Assembly (NCBI GenBank): GCA_014960805.1
Contig: CP063163.1
Coordinates: forward strand, 731,001-795,000
Reading direction: 5' to 3'
Length of the DNA: 64,000 nucleotides
Source of the DNA: Cytobacillus suaedae
GTDB lineage: Bacteria > Bacillota > Bacilli > Bacillales > Bacillaceae_L
Both the position numbers and the translations under genes were made by a program. Shown in pieces: positions 1 through 9,046 of the stretch (the stretch's first letter is position 1; each line of letters starts with the position of its first letter). The notes beneath the pieces are model-generated. The model was not told the origin of the DNA. It made no database searches and saw nothing but the letters and a program-made list of their open reading frames with translations.

Positions 1-1
1 T

Positions 2-256
2 AAAACTAGCCAGTCTTTAAAGGTAGCTTCAGGAGCTTCGGAAGAAATTGCCTTACCTAAATCCAATGTACTGAAATACTACCTAGAAGATGGTTCATGG
101 TGCTGCGTGAGACCTTCAGGAACAGAACCAAAGGTCAAATTCTACTTTGGGGTAAAAGGGTCTTCCCTTGAAGACAGTGAAAAAAATCTTCAAGACATTT
201 CAGCAGATTTAATGGAGCAAGTTCATAATCTCTTAAAGGAAACAGCAAGGCCTTAA
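2..256 (+). CDS. Phosphoglucomutase/phosphomannomutase, C-terminal end (partial)
   Basis: This open frame enters from the left window edge and ends at TAA 254-256, giving 84 residues with no start. It contains the RPSGTEPK motif, the phosphate-binding loop of the C-terminal domain of the alpha-D-phosphohexomutase family (PgcA/GlmM/ManB), followed by the usual mixed alpha/beta tail and a helical end. In Bacillus the PgcA member interconverts glucose-6-P and glucose-1-P for cell-wall polymer and glycolipid synthesis. Only the last domain is visible, so the exact member is an inference. It is followed directly by a short terminator hairpin. Confidence 0.75.
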   Translation, partial: KTSQSLKVASGASEEIALPKSNVLKYYLEDGSWCCVRPSGTEPKVKFYFGVKGSSLEDSEKNLQDISADLMEQVHNLLKETARP

Positions 257-275
257 TGGTCTTGTTGTTTTTTTA
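247..275 (+). terminator. Intrinsic terminator after phosphoglucomutase
   Basis: AAGGCC and GGTCTT pair around a 5-nt loop (one G-U pair), followed by GTTGTTTTTTT. The stem is short (6 bp) and overlaps the stop codon. Confidence 0.45.
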
Positions 276-343
276 TATGATTAAATTGCTAGTAAAGTGT
301 ATAATCTAAACCTTAGTACAAAGAAGGAATAGGGGTGCTTTTT

Positions 344-1066
344 ATGCAAAAAAATCAAGTAGCTATTGTGACTGGAGCTTCAAGAGGAATAGGGAAAGCC
401 ATTGCTTTTAAGTTGGCAGAAATAGGTACAAAACTTTCATTAGTAGGGAGCTCTGAGGAAATTCATAAAACCGGAGAAGAATTGAAAGCAGCGGGATTTA
501 ATGAGGTTGAAACGTACCAGGTGGATGTATCAAATGAGGTGCAAATGAAAGAACTAGTTGAGAAAACTGTAAATAAGTTTGGTACGATTGATGTTTTAGT
601 AAATAATGCAGGCATCGGATTTTTCAAGCTTGTAGAGGAAACTAGCGTTGAAGAATGGAGCAAAGTATTTGAGGTGAACGTCCAAGGAGTTTTTGTTGGA
701 AGTAAGGCAGTATTGCCACATATGAAAGAGAAAAAGCACGGAACAATCATTACAATTTCATCTGATGTAGGAAGATATACCATTCCAAATGGAGCAGCCT
801 ATACCTCAACAAAATACGCCGTTCAAGGATTCTCAGGTGCTTTAGCGCAAGAGGTTAGAGAATACGGGATTCGAGTAGGGACTATTAACCCTGGCATGGT
901 CGATACATACTTTAACAACTCTACACAAGGTACAGCTGATAAGGAAGAATGGTTAAAAGCAGAAGATGTAGCTGAAGCCGTTGTCTATATGGCAACTGCA
1001 CCAAAGCATATGGTTATTGATGAAATCGTGTTGCATCCATTGATTCAGCAATATCCTATATCATAA
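344..1066 (+). CDS. Short-chain dehydrogenase/reductase (SDR), FabG/YoxD-like
   Basis: A cytoplasmic NAD(P)-dependent oxidoreductase of about 240 residues, the classical SDR length. Visible landmarks are the N-terminal Rossmann motif TGASRGIG, the NNAGIG structural motif, the catalytic serine in ITISSD, and the catalytic YTSTK (YxxxK) pair. I prefer ATG 344 because AGGGG (331-335) is spaced 8 nt ahead; an in-frame GTG at 335 would overlap that site. The substrate cannot be read from sequence; FabG-like 3-oxoacyl reductases and sugar or steroid SDRs share these motifs. It stands alone between a terminator and a long repeat region. Confidence 0.85.
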   Translation: MQKNQVAIVTGASRGIGKAIAFKLAEIGTKLSLVGSSEEIHKTGEELKAAGFNEVETYQVDVSNEVQMKELVEKTVNKFGTIDVLVNNAGIGFFKLVEETSVEEWSKVFEVNVQGVFVGSKAVLPHMKEKKHGTIITISSDVGRYTIPNGAAYTSTKYAVQGFSGALAQEVREYGIRVGTINPGMVDTYFNNSTQGTADKEEWLKAEDVAEAVVYMATAPKHMVIDEIVLHPLIQQYPIS

Positions 1067-1118
1067 AGAGAGAGTGTCGATTGATTTTAGGTTTAATGGT
1101 GTTTGGAAAAATTTATGT

Positions 1119-1690
1119 ATTCGGACTAGCCGAGTAGAATACCAGCCGCCGAAGTCTGAAAACCCAAGGAATTCGGACTAGCTGAGTTAATTACCAACTG
1201 CCAAAGTCCGAAAACCCAAGGAATTCGGACTAGCCGAGTTGATTACTAACTGTTGAAGTCCGAAAACCCAAGGAATTCGGACTAGCTGAGTTGATTACCT
1301 ACTGCCGAAGTCCGAAAACCCGAGGAATTCGGACTAGCCGAGTAGAGTACCAGCAGCCGAAGTCTGAATCCCAAAGGAATTCGGACTAGCTGAGTTGATT
1401 ACCAACTGCCGAAGTCAGAAAACGCTAAGGATTCGGACTAGCTGAGTTGATTACTAGCAGCCGAAGTCCGAAAACGCCAAGGATTCAGACTAGCCGAGTA
1501 GAATACCAGCTCCTGAAGTCCAAATCCCCAAGGAATTCGGACTAGCTGGTTTGATTACCAGCTGCCGAAGTCCGAAACCCCCAATAATTCGGACAAGCCG
1601 AATAGAGTACCAGCTCCTGAAGTCCGAATTCCCCAAGAATTCGAACATGCAAAGGCGATGACTACCTTCATTATCCGAATAATTCATATA
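1119..1690. repeat. Tandem 52-bp repeat, 11 units, each able to form a hairpin
   Basis: Eleven head-to-tail units start exactly every 52 bp at 1119, 1171, 1223, 1275, 1327, 1379, 1431, 1483, 1535, 1587 and 1639; the last is degenerate. Each begins ATTCGGACTAGC and carries AGTCCGAA about 30 bp later, the reverse complement of TTCGGACT, so each unit can fold into its own hairpin. Units fall into sub-types (CCGAGTAGA versus CTGAGTTGA). The period is not a multiple of three and there are no spacers, so it is neither coding nor CRISPR. The stretch 1691-1938 that follows holds no gene, only a relic AAGTCCGAG near 1850. Confidence 0.95.
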
Positions 1691-1938
1691 CCCCCTCCGC
1701 CCTATTTAATCAAAACCTGTTCGAAATAACCCCTTATCTTAATCATCCAAAATACATTCGTAATCCAACCCAGAGTTAAAAATAAATATCATTCCCACAC
1801 CCAAATAGTGCCCACATCAATTAAATCTCTACGACTAAAGTCCGAGACCAATACAAGACTTTTTCCTAAAGAAGGGATTACCTAATAAACGTATAATAAT
1901 AAGTAATTAGATATGTTCAAAGGGGAGCTGAAATCCGA

Positions 1939-3072
1939 GTGGAAATGGGAGAGCGAAGAATACAAGAACTACAAACCTTAAAAGTCATCGCAGAGACGTT
2001 AAATCAATGTAATGAATTAGATGCCATGCTTTCAGAAGTGTTAAAGGAACTTCTTCACATTATAGGACTTGAAACAGGGTGGATTTTTTTAATTGATGAA
2101 AAAGGGAACTACACCTTAGCTGCGGACTATCAATTGCCCCCAGGCCTAAAGTGGAAGCATAAATCCCCAATGTGTGAGGGTGGGTGCTGGTGTTTAGATA
2201 AATATAATGATGGCCGTCTAAAAGGTGCTGCTAACATCATGGAATGCAAACGAATCGAAAATGCATTCAAGTACGAGTGGGGCGACACAAAGGGCATTAC
2301 CCATCATGCAACTGTTCCATTACGGGCTGGAGAAGAAAAGTTTGGGTTGCTTAATGTTGCTGGCCCGAATAAATCTCATTTTTCAAGCGAAGAGCTTGCT
2401 TTATTGGAAGCAGTTGCCTATCAAATAGGATCAGCCATAAAGCGAATTAAGCTTGCAGAAAATGAGCAAAACCTAGCACTCCTTGGAGAGCGTAATCGTC
2501 TCGCACGTGACCTCCATGATTCAGTAAATCAACTCCTTTTTTCACTAATGCTTACGGTACGTGGTACAAAGGAAATGACGGATGATCCGCAAGTGAAAGA
2601 AATGCTTTCATACATGCAGGAATTATCACAAGAAGCTTTGAGTGAAATGAGAGGATTAATCTGGCAACTGCGTCCACAAGGACTCGAAGATGGTTTAGCG
2701 AGTGCATTATTAAGCTACGGAAAAGTGTTAGGACTTGAGCTCGAGGTGGATGTTAAAGGGGTTATTGATTTACCAAGCCATGTAGAAGAATGTCTTTGGA
2801 GAATAGGACAAGAGGCTTTAAATAATTGCAAAAAACATGCAGGTTCAAAACAATCCAACATTGAAATAACTGTGAAAAACAAAGGGGTAACAATGGTTAT
2901 TAAAGATGCTGGCTGTGGATTCCATTATGACCCTAATGCAACAATACCGTCACTAGGTCTTGCCAGTATGAAGGAAAGAACCGAGATGCTAAAAGGTAGT
3001 TTTACACTACAGAGCGAGGTTGGAAAAGGAACCACAATTAAGGTAGATATCCCAATTAAAGGAGGAGGGTAA
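1939..3072 (+). CDS. yhcY: Sensor histidine kinase YhcY (GAF + HisKA_3), AirS-like
   Basis: A cytoplasmic sensor kinase of 377 residues with an N-terminal GAF domain (about 20-170), an HisKA_3 dimerisation domain with LARDLHDSVNQ (phospho-acceptor His193), and a C-terminal HATPase_c domain. No membrane segment is seen. The GAF domain holds Cys79, Cys83, Cys85 and Cys103 (CEGGCWC then C 18 residues on), resembling the [2Fe-2S] cysteine set of staphylococcal AirS; an oxygen/redox sensor is therefore inferred. Start GTG 1939 follows AGGGGAG. It lies 3 bp before its response regulator, with the same order as B. subtilis yhcY-yhcZ-yhdA. Confidence 0.85.
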   Translation: MEMGERRIQELQTLKVIAETLNQCNELDAMLSEVLKELLHIIGLETGWIFLIDEKGNYTLAADYQLPPGLKWKHKSPMCEGGCWCLDKYNDGRLKGAANIMECKRIENAFKYEWGDTKGITHHATVPLRAGEEKFGLLNVAGPNKSHFSSEELALLEAVAYQIGSAIKRIKLAENEQNLALLGERNRLARDLHDSVNQLLFSLMLTVRGTKEMTDDPQVKEMLSYMQELSQEALSEMRGLIWQLRPQGLEDGLASALLSYGKVLGLELEVDVKGVIDLPSHVEECLWRIGQEALNNCKKHAGSKQSNIEITVKNKGVTMVIKDAGCGFHYDPNATIPSLGLASMKERTEMLKGSFTLQSEVGKGTTIKVDIPIKGGG

Positions 3073-3075
3073 AGG

Positions 3076-3714
3076 ATGTCAATAAAAGTATTAATTGCAG
3101 ATGATCACCATGTCGTTCGTAGAGGGTTGCTTTTTTTCTTAAAAACCCAAAAAGAAATAGAGATTGTTGGTGAAGCAACGAATGGCAAAGAGGCTGTGGA
3201 GTTAGTGGAACAACTAAAGCCTGATGTAATATTAATGGATCTAGTCATGCCCGAAATGGACGGTATAGAAGCGACAAAAATGATAAAGGAAAAGCATCCA
3301 GACATTCATATCCTAATTCTTACAAGCTTTTCAGATCAGGACCATGTTATCCCAGCAATTCAAGCTGGAGCAACAGGTTATCAGCTAAAGGATATCGAGC
3401 CTGATGAGCTTGTTAAGGCAATAAAGGCTGTCTATAACGGAGACAGTCAGCTTCATCCAAAGGTAACGGCCCATGTTATGACTCATTTATTAAAGGGAGA
3501 TAAAAAGGAATCAAATCTACTTGATGAACTAACTAGAAGAGAATTGGAAGTTCTAGCTGAAATTGCAAAAGGAAAAAGCAACAAAGAAATTGCTTCGAGT
3601 CTTGTTATAACTGAAAAAACAGTTAAGACTCATGTTTCAAATATCTTAGCAAAGCTTGAGCTTGCAGACCGGACACAGGCTGCTCTTTACGCTGTAAAAC
3701 ATGGAATCCAATAG
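3076..3714 (+). CDS. yhcZ: Response regulator YhcZ (REC + LuxR HTH)
   Basis: A NarL/FixJ-family transcription factor of 212 residues. The receiver domain (1-120) has the acidic pair near the N-terminus (IADDHH), the phospho-acceptor Asp55 in MDLVMPEMDG, and the conserved Lys in YQLKDIE. The C-terminal LuxR-type helix-turn-helix (about 148-205) contains LTRRELEVL and KTVKTHVSNIL. It is cotranscribed with the kinase just upstream (AGGAGGGTAAAGG precedes ATG), so YhcY is its presumed phosphodonor. Targets are unknown; the downstream azoreductase and exporter are possible local targets by position only. Confidence 0.88.
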   Translation: MSIKVLIADDHHVVRRGLLFFLKTQKEIEIVGEATNGKEAVELVEQLKPDVILMDLVMPEMDGIEATKMIKEKHPDIHILILTSFSDQDHVIPAIQAGATGYQLKDIEPDELVKAIKAVYNGDSQLHPKVTAHVMTHLLKGDKKESNLLDELTRRELEVLAEIAKGKSNKEIASSLVITEKTVKTHVSNILAKLELADRTQAALYAVKHGIQ

Positions 3715-3770
3715 TCTCATCTCAGTCTATAGTCGTAGAAAGTACTGGATATCTAAGTCTATTTTCGTAG

Positions 3771-4379
<609 letters not shown>

Positions 4380-4392
4380 TAAGAGGGATACT

Positions 4393-5619
4393 ATGAAAAG
4401 TCTATATAAAGATTCCCGTTTGCACAAGATTCTTGCAGCCAATATCTTATCATCAATTGGATCAGGAATCACGATGATAGCGGTTCCTTGGTTATTGATT
4501 GCTAAAAGCAATGGTGATGTATTATTCGGCTATGCATCTATTGCTGTAACAATGATTATGCTACTTGTAACACCCTATATCGGAATGATGATTGATCGTA
4601 CTTCACGAAAAAAACTACTTTTGGTAGGAGAAATCATTGGTTTTGGAATGGTAGGAGCTTTTGCCTTTTGGGGGTTGGTGGGATATAACTATGAAACCTG
4701 GCATTTGCTTATTATTTTTGGGAGTGGTTCTTTATATTACACATTGTTTTACCCAACCCTATTTGCTTTCAATCAGGAGATATTTGAAAAAAATCAATAC
4801 AAGGAACTTAATGGCGTTATGGAAGTTCAAGGACAGCTTTCAACCGTTCTATCTGGCGGGGTTGCTAGCTTATTGGTTACCAAAATTGATTTGAAATGGA
4901 TCCTGCTTGTTGATGCTTTAACCTTTTTAGGTGCATTCTTACTCATTCTATCCATTCCCTATTCACGAATGAAATTTGAGCAAATAACCCAACCTTTTTT
5001 GACCAAAATGCTTGGTGGTTATCATTACATGAAAAAGCAACCTGTCCTTTTTTGGTTCCTTCTAGCTTCCTTTATGCCTTTTATCGGAATCATGGTGACA
5101 AATTATGTTTTCCCCATCTATGTTGAAGATATATTAAAAGCGGATGCAAGCGTATTTGGAACACATAGTATGATTTATGGGATTGGGGCAGTACTAGCGG
5201 GCATTTTTATTCCTATCTTATTATCAAAAGTAGAAACCCGGCTTTCTATTGTACTAACGGTCGCGCTTTTTACCATTTCAATAACCATGTTTATATTCTT
5301 TCCTTATATTCCGGTCTTTTACTTGTTAACAGTTTTCATTGCCTTTGGGAATGCTGGAACGAGGGTTGCACGTAATTCCTTAATGATGGATATCATTCCT
5401 AATGATAAAATTGGCCGTGTCGACAGTCTATTTAGAGTGATTGGATATGGAATGAGAATTGTACTTCTAAGTATTTTTACAAGCGCAATTTCAGGTGCAA
5501 ATGTCTTGCTTCCATTTAGTTTATTGAGTGTAGTGTTAATCATTTCTTCACTCATTATTATCTTTAGTTTAAACATAAATGTACAAAAAAATGATTATAT
5601 AAAGGATGGGGCATTATAA
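4393..5619 (+). CDS. MFS transporter, enterobactin-exporter (EntS)-like
   Basis: An integral membrane protein of 408 residues with about 12 hydrophobic segments. The loop IDRTSRKKLL after the second or third helix is the MFS-3 signature (motif A variant), and the half-repeat contains NDKIGRVDSLF. These features are typical of the MFS family holding EntS and macrolide-efflux-like proteins in Firmicutes. The start ATG 4393 follows AAGAGGG. It sits 13 bp after the FMN reductase gene and ends in a strong bidirectional terminator. The substrate is not inferable; drug or metabolite efflux is the family role. Confidence 0.8.
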   Translation: MKSLYKDSRLHKILAANILSSIGSGITMIAVPWLLIAKSNGDVLFGYASIAVTMIMLLVTPYIGMMIDRTSRKKLLLVGEIIGFGMVGAFAFWGLVGYNYETWHLLIIFGSGSLYYTLFYPTLFAFNQEIFEKNQYKELNGVMEVQGQLSTVLSGGVASLLVTKIDLKWILLVDALTFLGAFLLILSIPYSRMKFEQITQPFLTKMLGGYHYMKKQPVLFWFLLASFMPFIGIMVTNYVFPIYVEDILKADASVFGTHSMIYGIGAVLAGIFIPILLSKVETRLSIVLTVALFTISITMFIFFPYIPVFYLLTVFIAFGNAGTRVARNSLMMDIIPNDKIGRVDSLFRVIGYGMRIVLLSIFTSAISGANVLLPFSLLSVVLIISSLIIIFSLNINVQKNDYIKDGAL

Positions 5620-5630
5620 CCCCATCCTTT
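5601..5630. terminator. Bidirectional terminator between MFS gene and yhdB
   Basis: AAAGGATGGGG and CCCCATCCTTT form a perfect 11-bp stem around CATTATAA, which contains the MFS stop codon. A-runs and T-runs on both sides make it usable from both strands. Confidence 0.9.
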
Positions 5631-5633
5631 TCT

Positions 5634-5882
5634 TTACATTAATGCAGTTATTTCTTGATCGACTTCTCTAAATTCTGTAGCGTGATCAATGTATCGTAGT
5701 AAAGAATATAGGTGTTTTTCAATCACCGAATAGTCTTTTTCAAAGTTGTAGGCATGTAAAAAATGTTCAATTTTCTTTGATAGAAAATCATCATTGGTTC
5801 TCACCATTAGAATAAGCAAGTTATCCCACTGTGAGCGGTGTGTGTAATATAGTGCCTTGTCATAATCAACTATATTCAACAT
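5634..5882 (-). CDS. yhdB: YhdB-like small cytoplasmic protein
   Basis: A protein of 82 residues with the motifs DYDKALYYTHRSQWDNLL and LSKKIEHFLHAYNFE, which I recognise as the small YhdB family of Bacillus. It has no signal peptide, membrane segment or catalytic motif and is predicted to be all-helical. Position supports the call: B. subtilis has yhdB directly after yhdA and near yhdC. The start ATG is preceded (minus strand) by AAAAGGAGGAACC, a strong site. Function is unknown in the family. Confidence 0.65.
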   Translation of the reverse strand: MLNIVDYDKALYYTHRSQWDNLLILMVRTNDDFLSKKIEHFLHAYNFEKDYSVIEKHLYSLLRYIDHATEFREVDQEITALM

Positions 5883-6042
5883 TGGTTCCTCCTTTTCTGA
5901 GGAGTTGAGTATAGTTTGTGGAGTTCATCTTATTTATTGCACTGAAAATGTTGGTGGGAACACCAAATCATTTTTTATAAGTAAATTCAAGTGAATTGGG
6001 AATGTTGTAAATGAGTAAATAAAATTTATTGGAGTTTTTAAC

Positions 6043-7032
6043 ATGAGCCGGATTTTTATTATATCTTTAGTCTTTCTTATTCTTTATCCAACGATTACAT
6101 TAAGTGCTGAAATCGTGAATCCTCAGCAAGTGTATACCTATAATGAAATGACAAGTGACCTTTCTTTATTAAAAGAGAAATATCCAGAAGAGCTTGAAGT
6201 AATAACAATTGGTCATACAACATTTGGTCGAGAGATACCTGCTGTAAAGCTTGGTAAAGGTAGTGAAAATGTACTATTTATTGCCTCTCATCATGGCAGA
6301 GAATGGCTCACAACTAATCTCCTTATGGAGATGCTTGAAGTTTATACAGAAGCGTATCATAACCAAGAAAAAATCTATGGATACGATACATCCATCTTAG
6401 ACAATGTATCCATTTGGTTTGTGCCAATGTTAAATCCAGATGGAGTAACAATACAACAGCAAGGTGCAGCTGGATTTCCACTTAGTTATAAAGAAATATT
6501 GCTGGAGATGAACGAGAATGATTTGAATTTTAAAAAGTGGAAGGCAAATGGAGTCGGAATTGATTTAAACCGTCAATATCCAGCAGGATGGGATGAGATT
6601 TCCGGGGACTCTCCGTATGTTTCTTATCATTATTACAAGGGAACAAAACCAGTTGAGGCTGAAGAGGTTCGTGCACTTGTAAGGTTTACTTATGAAATTG
6701 ACCCATCAATTGCCGTTGCCTATCACTCATCAGGAAGAGTCTTGTATTGGTACTATAATAACCGTCCTCACTTAGTTAAAAGAGATAAGAGGATCGCTGA
6801 AGAGTTTTCAAGGATAACCGGGTATGAATTAGCAGATCCACCAGAAAATGCTGTGGGTGGAGGTTATACAGACTGGTTTATTTCAGAATTTAAACGACCA
6901 GCCTTTACGGCGGAAATCAGCTTTAATGTTACAGAAACAAATCCACCTCTTTATGTATTTTCAGAAGAGTGGAGAAGAAACAAAGCGATTGGTTTAATGA
7001 TTGCAACAGAAGCTAAAAAAATCAATAAATGA
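6043..7032 (+). CDS. Secreted M14 zinc carboxypeptidase
   Basis: An exported metallopeptidase of 329 residues. A signal peptide (about 1-22, ending LSAE) precedes the M14 fold. The zinc site HHGRE gives His84 and Glu87, a third ligand lies in VAYHSSG, GVGIDLNRQYP is the Asn-Arg substrate-carboxylate motif, and the catalytic Glu is in FTAEISFN. This resembles gamma-D-glutamyl-diaminopimelate peptidases (peptidoglycan stem peptides), but the LysM domains often fused to those enzymes are absent. The upstream spacing to ATG (TTGGAG) is normal. It stands alone, 54 bp before the DUF3889 gene. Confidence 0.85.
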   Translation: MSRIFIISLVFLILYPTITLSAEIVNPQQVYTYNEMTSDLSLLKEKYPEELEVITIGHTTFGREIPAVKLGKGSENVLFIASHHGREWLTTNLLMEMLEVYTEAYHNQEKIYGYDTSILDNVSIWFVPMLNPDGVTIQQQGAAGFPLSYKEILLEMNENDLNFKKWKANGVGIDLNRQYPAGWDEISGDSPYVSYHYYKGTKPVEAEEVRALVRFTYEIDPSIAVAYHSSGRVLYWYYNNRPHLVKRDKRIAEEFSRITGYELADPPENAVGGGYTDWFISEFKRPAFTAEISFNVTETNPPLYVFSEEWRRNKAIGLMIATEAKKINK

Positions 7033-7086
7033 TTCTCATCTATCTGGACAAACTACTCATTAGAAAGAGCAAAAGGGGGAAAAACA

Positions 7087-7422
7087 TTGAAGAAAACTTC
7101 ATATAAATATTGTCTTGTTGCATTTTTAGTTAGTATTTTTGCTCTGGCTCAATTAGGTTCTACCGCCTATGCACAGCCTGAGGATTATAAAAAATGGAGC
7201 AGGATTGCAGTAGATATTGTGAAACTAAATTACCCTGATGAACAATTAAGTGACTATGACTATAAGGGTAGAAAAGAGATATCTGATACTCAAGCACAGG
7301 ACACGTTTGAGTTCCAGGTTAAAAATGAAAACCGTACAAAAAGTGTAAATGTGTATGTTACGTTTAATCCGAAAACAAATTCACTAATTACTGCTTCTTT
7401 GGAAGAGATTAGAACACCATAG
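7087..7422 (+). CDS. yhdC: DUF3889 secreted protein (YhdC-like)
   Basis: A secreted protein of 111 residues with a clear signal peptide ending TAYA|QPEDY. The mature part matches the DUF3889 pattern (YKKWSRIAVDIVKLNYPD, then a tail with an FNPKT turn). The start is TTG 7087 behind AAAGGGGGAAAA. B. subtilis has a DUF3889 gene, yhdC, next to yhdB, which fits the synteny here. The molecular function is unknown; a stress or envelope role is often assumed but not shown by this sequence. It ends in a terminator hairpin. Confidence 0.75.
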   Translation: MKKTSYKYCLVAFLVSIFALAQLGSTAYAQPEDYKKWSRIAVDIVKLNYPDEQLSDYDYKGRKEISDTQAQDTFEFQVKNENRTKSVNVYVTFNPKTNSLITASLEEIRTP

Positions 7423-7448
7423 GTTATTAAGAATACTTTCTCTATATT

Positions 7449-7473
7449 GGCACCTTGATTAGGTGTCTTTTTC
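7449..7473 (+). terminator. Intrinsic terminator after DUF3889 gene
   Basis: GGCACCT and AGGTGTC pair (7 bp, one G-U) around TGATT, followed by TTTTTCT. It separates the gene from the spoVR promoter region. Confidence 0.8.
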
Positions 7474-7525
7474 TATGTAAACTAGTAAATTTCCCTCAAT
7501 TTTCAAAAGAAGTTAGAATCCTTTC

Positions 7526-7554
7526 TCATCATTTATCATATTTATTCATAAATT
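7526..7554 (+). promoter_or_regulatory. Candidate sigma-E promoter of spoVR
   Basis: TCATCAT (7526-7532) lies 14 bp before CATAAATT (7547-7554). The sigma-E consensus is KMATATT, 14-15 bp, CATACAAT, giving 5/7 and 6/8 matches. The position, 30 bp upstream of the ATG, fits. B. subtilis spoVR is known to be sigma-E dependent. The match itself is imperfect, so this is an inference. Confidence 0.45.
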
Positions 7555-7583
7555 GTGATAAGGACGAAAAGGGGGAGATCGAC

Positions 7584-8390
7584 ATGAGACTGGAAGACCG
7601 AAAGCAGCTTGAGTATGCAATTGATGAAATTACGGAAATCGCAAAAGGTTTTGGTCTTGATTTCTATCCGATGAGATATGAAATTTGCCCTGCTGATATT
7701 ATTTATACATTTGGTGCTTATGGTATGCCAACTCGCTTTTCACACTGGAGCTTTGGGAAGCAATTTTATAAAATGAAGCTTCAATATGACTTAGGTCTAA
7801 GTAAAATTTATGAGCTCGTCATTAACTCAGATCCATGTTACGCATTTTTATTAGATACAAATTCTTTAATTCAAAATAAATTAATTGTTGCTCACGTACT
7901 TGCTCACTGTGATTTCTTTAAAAATAACTGCCGCTTCGGTAACACAAAAAGAGATATGGTAGAGAGTATGTCAGCTACTGCCGAACGTATTTCACACTAC
8001 GAGCGAATACATGGTAAAAGGGAAGTCGAAACCTTCTTAGATGCAGTACTTGCCATTCAAGAGCATATTGATCCATCTCTTATGAGACCCAAGCTTTCCT
8101 GGACTCTTGATGATTTAGAGGAAGAAGAAGAAATGACTCCGGCTGCTACTGATTACGATGATCTTTGGTCATTAGATGAAAGAAATAAACCTAGACCAAT
8201 TATGAAAAAGAAAAAGAAGAAATTCCCACCAAATCCTGAAAAGGACATCTTGTTATTTATAGAAGAATATAGCCGAGAGCTTGAAGAATGGCAACGCGAT
8301 ATATTAACCATGATGCGAGAAGAAATGCTCTACTTCTGGCCTCAACTAGAAACGAAAATCATGAACGAAGGCTGGGCTTCGTATTGCTAA
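7584..8390 (+). CDS. spoVR: SpoVR N-terminal part, gene interrupted at codon 266
   Basis: SpoVR is a mother-cell protein needed for normal spore cortex formation and is typically about 468 residues in B. subtilis. This frame gives 268 residues matching its N-terminal part: [55 protein letters not shown] 7584 follows GGGGGAG; an upstream in-frame start at 7455 lies before the promoter and is rejected. At EGWAS the reading departs into YC and a stop, whereas the rest of the protein (EGWASYWHQ...) resumes at 49692. The two parts join in frame to 471 residues across a shared 17-bp repeat. The truncated form is probably non-functional until excision. Confidence 0.96.
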   Translation: MRLEDRKQLEYAIDEITEIAKGFGLDFYPMRYEICPADIIYTFGAYGMPTRFSHWSFGKQFYKMKLQYDLGLSKIYELVINSDPCYAFLLDTNSLIQNKLIVAHVLAHCDFFKNNCRFGNTKRDMVESMSATAERISHYERIHGKREVETFLDAVLAIQEHIDPSLMRPKLSWTLDDLEEEEEMTPAATDYDDLWSLDERNKPRPIMKKKKKKFPPNPEKDILLFIEEYSRELEEWQRDILTMMREEMLYFWPQLETKIMNEGWASYC

Positions 8391-8397
8391 GGTGCTT
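8364..8397 (+). other. attL: left end of the spoVR element
   Basis: Core AACGAAGGCTGGGCTTC (8364-8380) is identical to 49692-49708. The element-side arm CTAAGGTGCTT is at 8387-8397. The core itself is near-symmetric (GAAGGC, TG, GGCTTC-like), with predicted crossover dinucleotide TG at 8373-8374. Confidence 0.92.
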
Positions 8398-8424
8398 AAA
8401 GAATAATTCATATAATCCTTATTT

Positions 8425-8456
8425 GCTTCTTCAACTAGAGCACCCGTTAGCACAAC
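8425..8456 (-). repeat. Cassette-associated hairpin repeat A
   Basis: Read on the minus strand: GTTGTGCTAACGGGTGCTCT then AGTTGAAGAAGC. It shares the CTAACGG...GTTGAA end boxes with repeats B-H. It is the outermost copy, between the array and attL. Confidence 0.75.
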
Positions 8457-8465
8457 AGAAAACAA

Positions 8466-8873
8466 TTATTTAAGCACTCCAAGTACCTTAGTAAAAAACT
8501 CTTTGTAATCTAATTCATCATAAAATTTACCGTCAAGCTCTTCTAATAAGTCCATTCTTTCGTCTTCATCTTCGGTGCTATTATATATATTAATACCCTT
8601 TTGTAATAGTTGAGAAAGAAAAGGTAATTCTAATTCAGTGAGAACAGATAAAATTTCGTTATTGTATTTGTTTTCAGTATTAAAAAAGAATTGGTCAAAC
8701 CCTCCATTGTTTAGTTCACTAACAATCATATCAAGCAAATAAAACTTTCTTTCATTCATATCCAATCCTGTTAAGCCATTGTCTCTTTCTTTTTTTTGTA
8801 TAATTTCTGCTATGTCATAAAATTTCTGTTCATTTTCAGAACTACTTTTGAAAATGCTTTGATATGTACTCAT
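8466..8873 (-). CDS. DMP19/DUF4375-like immunity-type protein
   Basis: A cytoplasmic protein of 135 residues with the motif NNGGFDQFFFNTENKY, typical of the DMP19/DUF4375 family found as immunity proteins in polymorphic-toxin loci and as a DNA-mimic protein in Neisseria. The sequence is acidic with an all-helical look and no signal peptide. It is the last gene of a minus-strand array in which every gene is separated by a related hairpin repeat (A downstream, B upstream). No cognate toxin is encoded next to it. The immunity role is inferred from family and context. Confidence 0.7.
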   Translation of the reverse strand: MSTYQSIFKSSSENEQKFYDIAEIIQKKERDNGLTGLDMNERKFYLLDMIVSELNNGGFDQFFFNTENKYNNEILSVLTELELPFLSQLLQKGINIYNSTEDEDERMDLLEELDGKFYDELDYKEFFTKVLGVLK

Positions 8874-8920
8874 TCTTACCTCCCTGTTATTTTGATTTTA
8901 TTATTTGGTAAATAACACCG

Positions 8921-9010
8921 CTTGTTCAACATTCCTGCTCCTTTACGGAATAAGAGCTGCCGCATTCGACAGCCCTATTGTTTAGCTATTGCCCCCGATA
9001 GTTGAACAAA
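8921..9010 (-). repeat. Cassette-associated hairpin repeat B (long form)
   Basis: On the minus strand it starts GTTCAACTATCGGGGGCAAT and ends GGAGCAGGAATGTTGAACAA, with a variable middle of about 45 bp. Ends are complementary (TTCAAC/GTTGAA). It resembles copy G at 37.8 kb. Confidence 0.8.
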
Positions 9011-9046
9011 TACCTTAAAAAATGCGATAAAGTTTCTTGGACTAAT

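Noticed and set aside
1490-1687. Possible 65-residue minus-strand protein in the tandem repeat
   Set aside because: It lies wholly within the 52-bp array, whose period is not a multiple of three; no ribosome site.
1119-1690. CRISPR array
   Set aside because: Units are contiguous with no unique spacers and no cas genes are seen.
7455-7583. Upstream extension of SpoVR start
   Set aside because: It reads through the terminator and candidate promoter; ATG 7584 has a strong ribosome site and matches the family N-terminus.
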